DNA from: Hirundichthys speculiger | Lineage: Eukaryota > Chordata > Actinopteri > Beloniformes > Exocoetidae | Direction of reading: 5' to 3' | DNA length: 64,000 nt | NCBI GenBank assembly: GCA_018398805.1 | Contig: JAGFBZ010002391.1 | Coordinates: forward strand, 124,001 to 188,000 | In this document: positions 25,201-37,200 of the stretch, piece by piece | Position numbering within the stretch: position 1 is the first letter of the stretch | Layout of the letters: every line of letters begins with the position of its first letter | Made by a program: the position numbers and the translations under genes | Notes under the pieces: model-generated | Told to the model about the DNA's origin: nothing | What the model saw: the letters and a program-made list of their open reading frames with translations, nothing else | The model's database searches: none

Positions 25201-28200
25201 TGAGTGCAACACAGACACACACTCAACTTTATTTCATATATTTGTTTTGAGGGGGATTTTAATTTTTCCTTATACTTGAATGCCTGAACTCATTTTTCTG
25301 TCGCTCCATTGTTTTAATGATTCATACTTCATTTTATTTTCTAGCTACCATAAAACTTGCGGATTTTGCTCTCAAAGTTTTTTTTCATAATGTATTTGAA
25401 TTTGTGGTAGCCCTGGCAATTTCATTAATTTCCTAGGTCATTTTTAGACAGAAAAACGCTCACATTCACCCTAACTGGTAAATAATTTTAAAATAACAAT
25501 GTCAGTTAGTATTATCTCTCTTTTCGATTTATAGAAAAGAGAGAGATTATTTCAATACGTAATTTCTTTAATTACCTTGGGATGGCCGGGCAAAAACCTA
25601 AACAATTATTATTATTATTATTATTATTGTTATTATTATTATTATTAATTTTACTGTATTAATTAGTTAGAATGTGTTTAGAATGTGTTTGGGAGGCATA
25701 TTTTAGCATATATATCATACATAGGCCTTTTAAAACTGCATCAATTTGCAGATTTTTGGCATTCGTGCGGGGGGGGGGTGTAACTCCCGCGAATAATAAA
25801 AAGTTTACTTATATTTTATTATGACTATAAATAGATTACTTTAAATTGTGTGGTTGATTTTGACTTGGGTTGCTGGGTTAACGCATCTTTTTAACATGAA
25901 GAACTTTTGAAAATTTCAGAGAGTCAGATATTTACTAACTTTTTTCAATAAATTGAGTGCGACTCATGAACTTAGCGACTGGCAGCACCTCCTTTATCTT
26001 CTGGTTGGATTTCTGCTTGGACTTGATTTGAGTGAAGTGCAACTAAGACGGAGTGTGTTTGGCCTTGCATATGTTTGAGCTGTCATGAGACAAACACAAA
26101 CTGTGTTTTGTCTTTTCTTGGACTGAGTGTGAATGGCCATGAAGCGCAGGGCTGAAGGGTTTTATTAGGAGATGAAATAAAGCAAAAACCTGTACAAACC
26201 TGGATCATTGCAGCAAAGGTTTGATGTGTTCTTAAACTAGATATCTGAAAGCCTAGAGGCTGGTCCTATCCAGACCCTCATCATTGTTATCATTCTAGTT
26301 TATGATGTTTGTGTTTCTGTTCCTCTGGTCATTTATTAACAGAGAACACAGTCCATTTAGACAGCTGCTTTTCAGTTCAGCAAGCCACTCGAGGTAGTTA
26401 TACAAACCACCATTTCCCCATTGTTGGTGTAAAATGTTCTAAATAGATCTTCATACCTAGGCCATATCAAAGATTTCATTCCAAGTAAAATAACTGACTG
26501 TCCCCAGTTTGTTTTCCACATGGGCCATCTCTTAACTGGTCCTCTTTCTGATCTCAGCACTGAGAGTGGATGAGAAGTGCTCCTCCAGTTTATTGCTACT
26601 CCTGTGGTTAGCCAACACGTTGAAACAGGATATTACCTGAAGATCAGGACCAAGAATGAGTCTCGGATGAAAACGGAGTCTGCTTTGTACAGGCTAATGA
26701 ATTACAGCACATTATTTGAATCTGTGCTATGAGTGGCGCACATCTTAGACATGTGAATGGTCAGTTAAGCAAGAATATGATTTTGTGAATCACTGGAAAT
26801 TATTCTACAGTAACATATGCTTCAATTTGAAGTTTCTAGGCCAATTTCTTTTTTCTTGAAGAGTTTTGTTTGGGGTGGGGGGATATGGAGTGGCATTTTT
26901 TCACAAGGGCACGATATGCCACTAATTTGATCAAATGTATTTCCTAGCCAAAAAAAACACTCGTACAACTATTTGCTGGGCCGGCTTAAGCTTTGTTTAC
27001 AGCACATATCCTCAGAAGCAATGTTTCGATAAACATATGCACTCAATTTACTTCCATCCAGAGCTGCATTTAGTTTTTCACATAGATCTTGTATTAATGA
27101 TGGAGGAGTCAGACCACTGTGGAAAGTCTTCTCCGGCACATCTCAAAGATTTTTATTGGGGTTAAGGTCTGGACTTTCTAGTGGCTAATCCATCTGTCAA
27201 AAATGACGCTTCATGCTCCCTCTAACACTCTATCAGTTGAATTAATAATTCCTGCCACTGTGATCTTGGAATATGTGTGTGCCATAAAGAAAGTAAGAGA
27301 AAAAAAAGATCTACTGATGGGGAACAAATCATCACATTCTGCATATTCAGTATATTCAGGTAGTCGGTCAAAGTAATTATCTTGGGTACGTCATGATACC
27401 ACAGGTTTCATCACTTTGTCCACCGCTCTTCTTACCTGGACTCATCACTCCAGAGTCCAAGTAAAAAAAATCTTATTGACACAACACACAAAGATTATTT
27501 GGACAAATAATCGCTTGCAAGAAACATCAAACCAGGCTGCACACTTATCTTTGTTGTGGGAGGAGAGTTGGGTTCAAAATCAGGTTTTAAATCCTCTAGT
27601 GTACCAATAGTACCAGCCTTGGACAAGGATCAGTTGTAAAAAGTGCAAAGTATAAGAATAATTGCTTTTTTTAAAATGTCATGAACATTTTTGTGAAGCA
27701 TGTGGGGAAATGCAGCACTTTCAGTGGACTTGAATTTTTACAGTGCAGTCATAACATTACACCCACCAGTATGCTCCAGCATAACCAGTCTAATCAAGGC
27801 CTCCCTTCTGTGCAGTCAATAGAGTCTCCATGTGTCTGTGCCAGTGTTTTACCACTATTTTTCACATATCAATGATAGTTTCACACAACTGCTCAGACAT
27901 AGACTCAGGATGTGTGGATGGGTCTGAATGTCTACAGCCACCACATTGTTTTGAAGCTGAGGAACATTAGGTAGAGCTGCACCTATGGTAAATCGCAACT
28001 TGATCATTTGAATTATGAAAGGTGTCGTTATCATCATTATAGGTATTTAAAATGAGTAGCTGGACTTAAATGAGTCACCTGTTTAGGTGTGAGCTGGTAC
28101 TAATGGTGAACTATAGCCTGTATTTTACCGAGCATTAGACTAAAAATTCCCAACCTTTCAACTGCTTGTACTCTGCTGTTTTTGAAACAAGAAAACCTGC

Positions 28201-31200
28201 TTCTTGTGCATCATGACTGTCATGTGTATCCTGCGTTCGTTTGGTCCGTCAGTCGTGCACATCCTCCAAGAGATACACAATGCTTATGTGAGATGTAACA
28301 TATGCAAATGCTTGGTCAAACTCCAGACTTTCCAGATTGATCTGTTCATCTTACAGGAAAGAACAAAATGATGACCAGTTGATCAGGCCTTCAGAAATTG
28401 AGCAGCTGTGCCAAAGCGGCAAACACATTCACACCTCGTACTTGGTTAATTTCCTATTGTCCCCTCCCCGGGTAGTTATTACTTTCAGCATATATACATA
28501 TTTTTGTCAATTTACTTGAGAAAATTTGCTTCATCGTGACTTCTTGCAAAATGAAAATTTGTCTAATCCGCTTACCAAAAACTATGTGATTTTAATTTTT
28601 TTGTTACAAACTGTTATCATTTAAATGGCTGAAACCATTTAGTTTTTACTTCTGCTTTAAAATTATGTGAATAATGAATTGTTGTTTAATGTAAGTTTAT
28701 TTTCCATTATCCTTAACAGTTTCTACTTTGTAGCCTCATTCCGTATAAAATTACTCGACAATAACTTCTATTATATTAAATATATTATATTTATGTCTTA
28801 TAATTAACTGCAAATTCCGTGTGAATGTCTGTTCAGACCACATTTTGAAGTCTTGCAGTCCTCTTGTGTAGCCTGTTGTATTCAAGTTGTCCGCCGGCAC
28901 ATTGAAATTGTTTCTGTAGAGTCTTTCCTCTAAAAGAGGCCATGACACAAAGGCGGCTCTTGTTAGCGAGCGGTGCTGCCTCATGGTCCCGTGCGTGAGC
29001 GTGGAGAGCTGTGAAGCCCCAGGGCCTCATTGACACCTCTCAAGGTTTCGGCGGGCTTTGAGTGGTGTTAAGCCCTGGCTGATTAAAGAAGCAATCTAAC
29101 TTGGAATTACAGCTATGAGTCACACTGTTAGGCGGAAACACTTGTAGCAGAAGAGTTCACATAGTCTTTTATAGTGTGATTTCTTTTCTGCTGGTACCCA
29201 TCATCGTGGAGTTTTAATATCCCCCCTACAGCTGACTGGGCTTTTATTGCTGGTGTGATTTATCAGTACACAGTATTTTTCATCTTCACCATTAACAACC
29301 CCCATTTAATGTGCATTGCACGATGTGAGCCAAGGACACAAGCCAACCATTTTCCATCCCAGTTGTCCTGTTTCCGTCCTAGTTGCAACTCTGAGCTACA
29401 GTGACTAAACACCTTTGAAGAGGGAATGTGATGGTTCCAAACTGTTGTATCGCCTCATTGTCCCATCTGTTCCAGTAGCTGAAAAGCTGTCTCTCAAAAT
29501 GAATGGGCCTCAAAAGAATGAGTGCATGGAAGGAGAAGGCATGAGTGGGCAATGGATCAAAGGCTAATTTAAGGGCAGCTCAGCTCAAATTTTAAAACTT
29601 AGTCTTTAAGGACACATGAAGAGAAGCGAAATGTTCTTCCTAATGGGCAACATTAATCGAACTGAACAATGAAGCACAGAATAGGCCAAATTAAAATGAG
29701 GGGGGCAAAATAAAAATCTAAATTATGGTCTTATCTGCAGCCAGAGGAAAAGAGTTGTCTTTGAACCCCCAACCATCATCTTCTCTATTATGGTTTTTCT
29801 CTTTGGTTAATAACATGATGCCAAATGCCAGCTGTTGCTTATGTGAATCCATAATGACTACTCCAAATAATATTTCTGTTGTAGGGGATTGTTCTTGCAC
29901 CACATATGCTTGCATGTTTTAAGCAGCTTCTAAAGTTTCTATTGCCCCCCTTTTTTGTTATTATTTTTATTTTTTCTTCTTATTTCTTAATGAGTCACCT
30001 CTCTCCTCCTTTTCTTGTTTTTTTTGTGGAGGCTGGCATGCAGCTAGTGTAAATGAGGCAGAAGTCGACGGCTCCGGAGATGGTGGGTTGCAATTTCTTT
30101 GGTAATGAAAACATAATTAACATTCCTATTTCTGAAAAATGTGTCGAGACTAATGTGATATTTCTCTTTGCAGTCTTCTCCTTCCCTGCTCTGCCAAACG
30201 AGGAGAATCTAATAGGTGTCACTAAGCCTCTCCCAAAGCAGCTGTGGGAGGCCAAGAAGGTGAGACTGTGACTCTGGTTTGACATCAATGACACTTTCTG
30301 TAGTATTTGGCACAGGGGAATCTCCATGGAAGGTGAATATCCATATAGTATGATGCTCACTGCTCACATATCATGCTGACAGCAAAATATCCAATATAGG
30401 ACAGGTTCAGATTGCACTGTAGCCAAACAATTCAGGAGAATCTGTTTGTGGGGCCCCTGGCTGCAGAGCTCCTTTAAAAACACCATAAACTATCTCTGTT
30501 CACTTGTTTTCAGGAAGCCCTTGATGTTTTAAATTCTCAATGCTTTACATTGATTTGTTCTGTGATTTGGAGGGAATAAACTAGGCTGCAAAGTGTCTTT
30601 GGAGCGTGGAAATATTGTCTCGGCAAAATTTCATATGGCTGTAATAAACATAGTACTGATTGTTAGCAATAATACATTTCTCTGGAAAAGGCCTGTGGCT
30701 TGTACCAGACAAACACTGAAAAGAGTTTTCAGTTGGGTACATTTTACTTATTCTTTCACATCAACTATTGGCCATGTGTATTTCCCAGAAGCAGAAACGG
30801 TTTCTTTTCAATTTCGCTGTTGTCATCAACCCTCTGTTCCCTCTGTTTCCCAACTTTAAGATATGTATAAGAAAAATGTTGTTGGAAGTGTGCTTTCCTG
30901 CTCACTTTCACACAGCCAGTCACAAAGCGGGGGCGGGGCTTCAAGTATGCCAGGGCCATGTCGGATCTCCGGCGTTTGACTATGATCTAAGAAAAAAACG
31001 TAATCTCTGAGTGGTCTTGAACGCAGGCGAGGCGAGCCGGCGGTTTTTTCTCCTGCAATCAGAAGAATGGAGGCAAAATTCAAGTGGCGCTGGGGCTGGA
31101 CAGAGGAAAGGGGCGGGGATGGAGGAAAGGGCGGGACAGAGGAAAAGGGGCGGGACGGAGGAAAGGGCGGGGACAGAGGAGCTGAACAGAGCTGTTTGGG

Positions 31201-34200
31201 AGTTGATGCCAGAAGCTAAGGAAACCTGGTACCTGATTCATGTGTTGTTCTCCTAGAAGTTAGTCTATAGCAGCAAAAAAAAAAGCTCTTCGCCGTCACG
31301 TAGGAGACGCCAGGCAGAAAGCAGCGGTCCGACAGACAAGCCATTCACCGGAGCAACAGCCACAGCGGCCCCGATGACCGATCGTATTTCTGAATTGAAA
31401 ATACGTGTGTGCTCACTGTGGAACATGACTTATTATTTACGGTCGCTCAACCGCTCGTAGATCTGTGTAAAAAAAAAAAAAAAAGAAGTAGCCATTGATA
31501 AAATGCTTAACAAAACTGTCCGCTTCCACTCTGCAGGCCAGTTATATGAACACACACGACTTAGCTCCAGAGTTCAAGAAACATCTGTCTGATCAGCTCC
31601 AAGGATGTTTGTTTTCTCTGAATGTTGATGAAACAACCACCAAAACATGAATAAATACTGAATGTAATGGTTCGCTTTTTTAATGATGATGCATCCAGAG
31701 TAATAACATCTAATAATCTAATAACGGCCTCTGCAATTATTTTAAAGAGGAGACGAGTCCAGACCCGATGGATTGTTCAGTTCCTTGTGAAAGTATTCAG
31801 TTCCTTGAACTTTTCAAGCTTTTGCCACATTTCAGGCTTCAAACATAAAGATATAAAATTTCAATTTTTTGTCAAGAATCAACAATAAGTGGGACAAAAT
31901 AGTGAAGTGGAATGAAATTTATTGGATATTTTAAAGTTTTTCAACAAATAAAAAGCTGAAAAGAGGGGCGTGTAACATTATTGGTCCCCTTTACTTTCAG
32001 AGCAGCAAACTGACTCCAGAAGTTCAGTATTGATCTCTGAATGATCCAATGTTGTCCTGAATGACTGATGATGATCAATAGAATCCACCTGTGTGGAATC
32101 AATGCACCTGCTCTGTGATCGTCTCAGGGTTCTGGTTAAAGCTCAGAGAGCATCATGGGAACACACCAGGCAGGTCCCAGATACTGTTGTGGAGAAGTTT
32201 AAAGCTGGATGTGGATACAAAAAGATTTCCAAGCTTTAAACATCTCAAGGAGCTCTGAGCAGGTAATCAGACTGAAATGGAAAGAGTATTGGACCACTGC
32301 AGATCTACCAAGACTGCAATGCAAATCTATATGTTTGCCGTAAAAGCAACACAACTCATCACCCTGAACACACCATCCCCACTGTCAAACATGGTGGTGG
32401 CAGCATCATGGTCTGGGCCTGCTTTTCTTCAGCAGGGACAGGAAAGATGGTTAAAACTGATGGGAAGATGGATGGAGCCAAATATAGGACCATTCTGAAA
32501 GAAAACCTGTTGGAGTCTGCAAAAGACCTGAGACTGGGACGGAGATTTATCTTCCAACAGGACAATGATCCGAAACATGAAGACAAATCTACAATGAAAT
32601 GATTTACAAATAAACGTATCCAGGTGTTAGAACGGTCAAGTCAAAGTCCAGACCTGAACCCAGTTCAGAAACTGTGGAAAGAGCTGAAGACTGCTGTTCA
32701 CGAACGCTCTCCATCCAACCTCACTGAGCTCCAGCTGTTTTACAGGAAGAATTTAGTCTCTGGATGAGTTAAACTGATAGAGACAAACCCCAAGAGACTG
32801 GAGCTGGAACTGCAGCAGAAGGTGGCGCTACAGAGTATTAACGCAAGGGGGCGAATAATATTACACCTCCCACTTTTCAGTTTATTTATTTGTTAAAAAA
32901 GTTTAGAATATCCAATGAATTTTTGTTCCACTTCACAGTTGTGTCCAACTTAGTGTTGTTTCTTGACCCAAAATCTTTGTTTAAAGCCTGAAATGTGGCA
33001 AAAGTTTGAAAAGTTCAAGGGGGCCGGATACTTTCGCAAGGCACTGTATTTCCTATAAATTAATTTGCCGTTGTTTTGAACAAAAAGGATAGAGAAGTTG
33101 CAATTTATATGTTTTTTTTTTTATATGTTTTCAAATTGCGCTTTACTGAATTAAGTAGTTGCTAAATTAATCAGATTAATGGGCTTGACTGAGTTTACAT
33201 GTTTTCACTTATAACTGAATAACCTTTACTTTCTAAAATTCTCATTTAAATTGTTGGTCATCTTGTATATTGCCAAGCACAATGCCAAAAAGTTTCCCAA
33301 TAGTGTGTATACCTTGGATCCCCCGCCTTTGCAATAGCTAGCCAGCAGATTTTTTACGAGTCTTTTACAAAAAATAGATGTTTTCCTACCCTACATATAA
33401 TTTCAAAACCTGTTTCACTGTTGGTTTTTCATGTTGTTTTGCTGTTTTGTTGAAAAAAAAAACAATCTATAAAATGTAACTGCTTGGAATGCTTAAAGAT
33501 AAAACAGCAATTTAAACTTTGCCCTGCTTCTCCTTTTCTGCAGAGTAATGGTGTGTATATATATATATTATATATACTCCATTACTATCATATACTTATG
33601 ATAGTAATGGAGTATATATATACTCCATTACTATCATATACTTATGATAGTAATGGAGTATATATATACTCCATTACTATCATATACTTATGATAGTAAT
33701 GGAGTATATATATATACTCCATTACTATCATATACTTATGATAGTAATGGTGTATATATATACTCCATTACTATCATATACTTATGATAGTTGGATGTGG
33801 AGAGTAGGATCTTGAAATTATGTCAGTATCAACCCTAAGATTTAGGATAACCAAAATAAAGTTTTAGTATTAACTTTGCAAGCCCTTTTTTTTTTTTTAG
33901 GGAAATCTTACCTACATAATGAAAATTTGTCCCACCAATCAGAACATAGATGGTTATTTATTTCTATCATTCCATGATTTTGAAAACTGTGACAATCTCG
34001 GCAGCTTAGAGACACAAAGAGAAAAAGATCATACTTTCTTCAGAATCAGTGGTGAAGCATTTTTCTAAAAGCAGCTCATGCCGTTTCAGGAGCTTGTGAC
34101 ACCTTAAATTCTTGCCATGACTCGCTAGAGACATGTCACTCTATTTGTTGAACCAGTTTTTCCTGTCTGACCTTAAACAGACAAAATGGACCAGATACAG

Positions 34201-37200
34201 ATTTCTGAAGTCATTAAAGTTGCCTGCCAGTGTGTCTGATACATCTACATATAAAGAACATATCATTCTAATCTTTATCTCCAAGTCTCATGTTGTCATA
34301 GACACAAAGGTACTTGTTTTCAACAGATGCCCGGCATGGCATGTAACAAACATCATGCCAGACATTTATTTTGATAACTTACTATAAATATCTTGTGAAT
34401 CTGGAACTCTAAAGACATGTTGGGCTGTCTGATCACACTATAAGGGATTTAAGTGCCTAAAATCCTTGGAAAGGCATCCTATTCAGATCATTGAGCTATC
34501 CATTAATCTATTTTCTCAGGCTCAGCAGAAATTGGGTCAGCTTTAGGCTGAGCGGGATATTTCAGTTGTCCCTCTACCTACAAACTCCTGAGGCATTACC
34601 AGGACAGATGATGAATATAATCTCTCTGGAATATGTTCCAGGACCGGGCGGCCCGGTGGTGCAGTGGTTAGGACAGGTATCCATGTACAGAGGCTGCAGT
34701 CCTCGACGCAGCGGTCGTGGGTTCGACTCCCAGCCTGCATGTCCTCCCCGTCCTCTCTCTGCCAAAAAAATCTAAAAAAGAAAAAGATAAGAATATATTC
34801 CAGAACCTGGAAAAAAAAAATGATCATGCTCTCTTTAATCTTCACTCTTTCTCACCCCCAAAATACTGGACACTTAAAGGTGGGGTAGGTGATCTTTGAA
34901 AAAAACGGTTCCAGCAATCCAACTCAAGTGAGATTTTGAAAATATACACCCCCCTCCCTCCTCCCAAAGGCTCCGCCTCCTCCTCTTCAGCCCACCCCTC
35001 GAAACCACGCCTTCACACGATTCACGACTACATGAAGGCGGGTGGGGGGTGGGGGTGCATTGATATTTGATGGACGTATTAGGTAGCCAATAAATGTAAA
35101 GATGATCAGTACATTGATTGGTCAGAGTGTTTCTCTGATTATACCCTCTAGACCACACCAAAATGTTTATTTCAGTGGGTGCAATGAGAATGTGAAAAGG
35201 TTTTCAGGCAATATTGTAAAAAGTGTTGCAAAAAAAGATCACCTACCCCACCTTTAATTTCAGAGAGCAACTCAATGCAAAGAGAGAAAAGTTTTCAACA
35301 TAGAACCAGAGGTTTTTGACATGGAGATGCTGACTTCATCTCTGCCGGAAAACATCCAGGATATTGATGGTGCATTTATGTAAATGATGGCGTAGTGATG
35401 GTGAAATTAAGGGGCTGTTTGTGTTGAGGATAAAACTTATTTGCAGGTTACTGAGGCTATAAAATGCAGTCATCTACTGCTTTTCTTTTTTATGTTTGAT
35501 TTTGGGTGGTGTTTGTTTCTGCCACTTCATGAATTATTATGCTATATCCATTTTTGAGCATTTTACATGCATCATGTTGGTTCCTGCTTGGAAATGTCTA
35601 ACTTAGTACAGATTTGTCTGAATGGTGGCTAGTGTCATTTTAATGGATTTCAAAGATGTTTCATGGGGCACGTTTTTTTCCTCCCCCACTGTTTTGGAAA
35701 CAGGTTAATAAACAGGACTTCTGTCCAAAAGCAATATCATTGACTTCCGCCACTTATGGATTTGCTTTCCGCCAAGTGTTCAGACTCTTGTTTCTGAGGT
35801 TCCTTGTACTGTCTTTCAATATTGGCACCAGACAGCGGTCACAGCCCTTTCAGTCTGGGGAGTCACAGATAAACTCTGACAGGGAAATAAGCTAACAGCT
35901 ACTCACAGTGAGATACATGTCGGACCAAATGTTCATCATGTACCCCTCAATACCTTGAACCTCATAAATTTCATAGCAGGACGTCAAGTATCAGAGGTAG
36001 ACATACAGGAACAGAGGTGGACTGATGCAATTTATACACTTCTATGTTGGCAGACATGCTGACCTCCACATTAAATACCATACACATGTATTACTTATTA
36101 TTATTATTATTATATATAAAGAAGTTTGAATCTGTGCATCCCTAGATATAAATGGAATGACACTTATCGAATCATCTTTTTTTTTTTTTTGCCACATATC
36201 TGCTGTGTGTTGCAAAAGGATGATGATCGTGTTTCTTTTTCAGGTCCAGTCTCTGGCATCAAGGCCTAAATCTTGTGAAGTGCCTGGAATCAAGTAAGTC
36301 GTTGACATGAACTTTTATGCTTCTTTTCTGCATTGTGTTATAACTGGGTAATTCAGGCAAGCCTTTGATTCTGCGTTTTGTAGCAAATGATGGACCAGAA
36401 GCTCTCATGTGATTTTGTGCCGCTGTGCTCGGTCTGAACAGAAACAGAATACAGAACAATTAGTCTTACGGTTGGCTCTATGGACTGCTTGAAAACCATT
36501 AAACGCATAAACATTATCAAGTCATTTCCACACAGAGCCTGGATGGCTACTGAATTCAAGTCGATCTCAATGTTTAACACAAAAAAGTGGAGCAGACTAG
36601 TTCACTCGCCTGTCCGTACTTTGGAGTGTACCCATGTTCATACTGTGTTCATTCATATCTCTGTTTGAATTTGTATGTAAACCCCGTTGACTACATTACT
36701 GGACACATGACAGCACTAATATGACATTACACAAGTCATTGTACAAACACAATAACCCTCATAGATTCTGTCATTTAAAATAGGAAGCGGATGATTTCCA
36801 TTGACAATAGCTGCCATAACTGCTCAGAAGGCACAATGGTTTCCTGTCATGAAATTCTACACATTCCTAACACTTTACACAGGATGTCTGTGTTCCTCTT
36901 TACAACTTTAATGTCATAAAAGAGGAACACATTGAAGGGCTGATCAGGATATGTTGCATAATTAAATGTTTTACCAGAGCTGTTTTTGCTACAAACTACT
37001 TTTGATATCATGTCAAGATTTCAGAGAAAATGTGCAACTGCACTTGTGTTTACAAGTACTGAACTATCTTTAAAGCGGAAGCTTTCTGACACCATACGTC
37101 TTGTGTTTTGTTTTCTGATCACCCAACACTAGATATAAAACTAAATCAGAGTAAATGGGAAAGAAGAAACGGAGAGACAGGAGTCAATTAAGCAATCTAA

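Larger units (their letters stand above)
25200..30173 (+). other. crtc3: crtc3 intron, phase 1
   Basis: gtgagt at 25200 to tttgcag at 30173. It contains an (ATT)n tract (25606-25648), a G-run (25770-25779) and a decayed Tc1-type fragment near 27050-27620. Otherwise it is AT-rich unique sequence; 28000-30170 shows no recognised repeat or exon. Confidence 0.75.
30260..36243 (+). other. crtc3: crtc3 intron, phase 0
   Basis: gtgaga at 30260 to tttcag at 36243. It contains the repeats listed separately between 31099 and 35257. 30260-31095 and 35260-36240 hold AT-rich unique sequence, with a short (TTA)n at 36096-36113 and a T-run at 36178-36190. Confidence 0.75.

Noticed and set aside
28361..28420. 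Candidate extra crtc3 exon after ttacag
   Set aside because: In the required phase it meets a stop after eight codons, and the flanking exons join correctly without it.
34646..34735. tRNA gene
   Set aside because: The promoter boxes are present, but the sequence does not fold into a clear cloverleaf and is flanked by a tail and target duplications, so it is a SINE.
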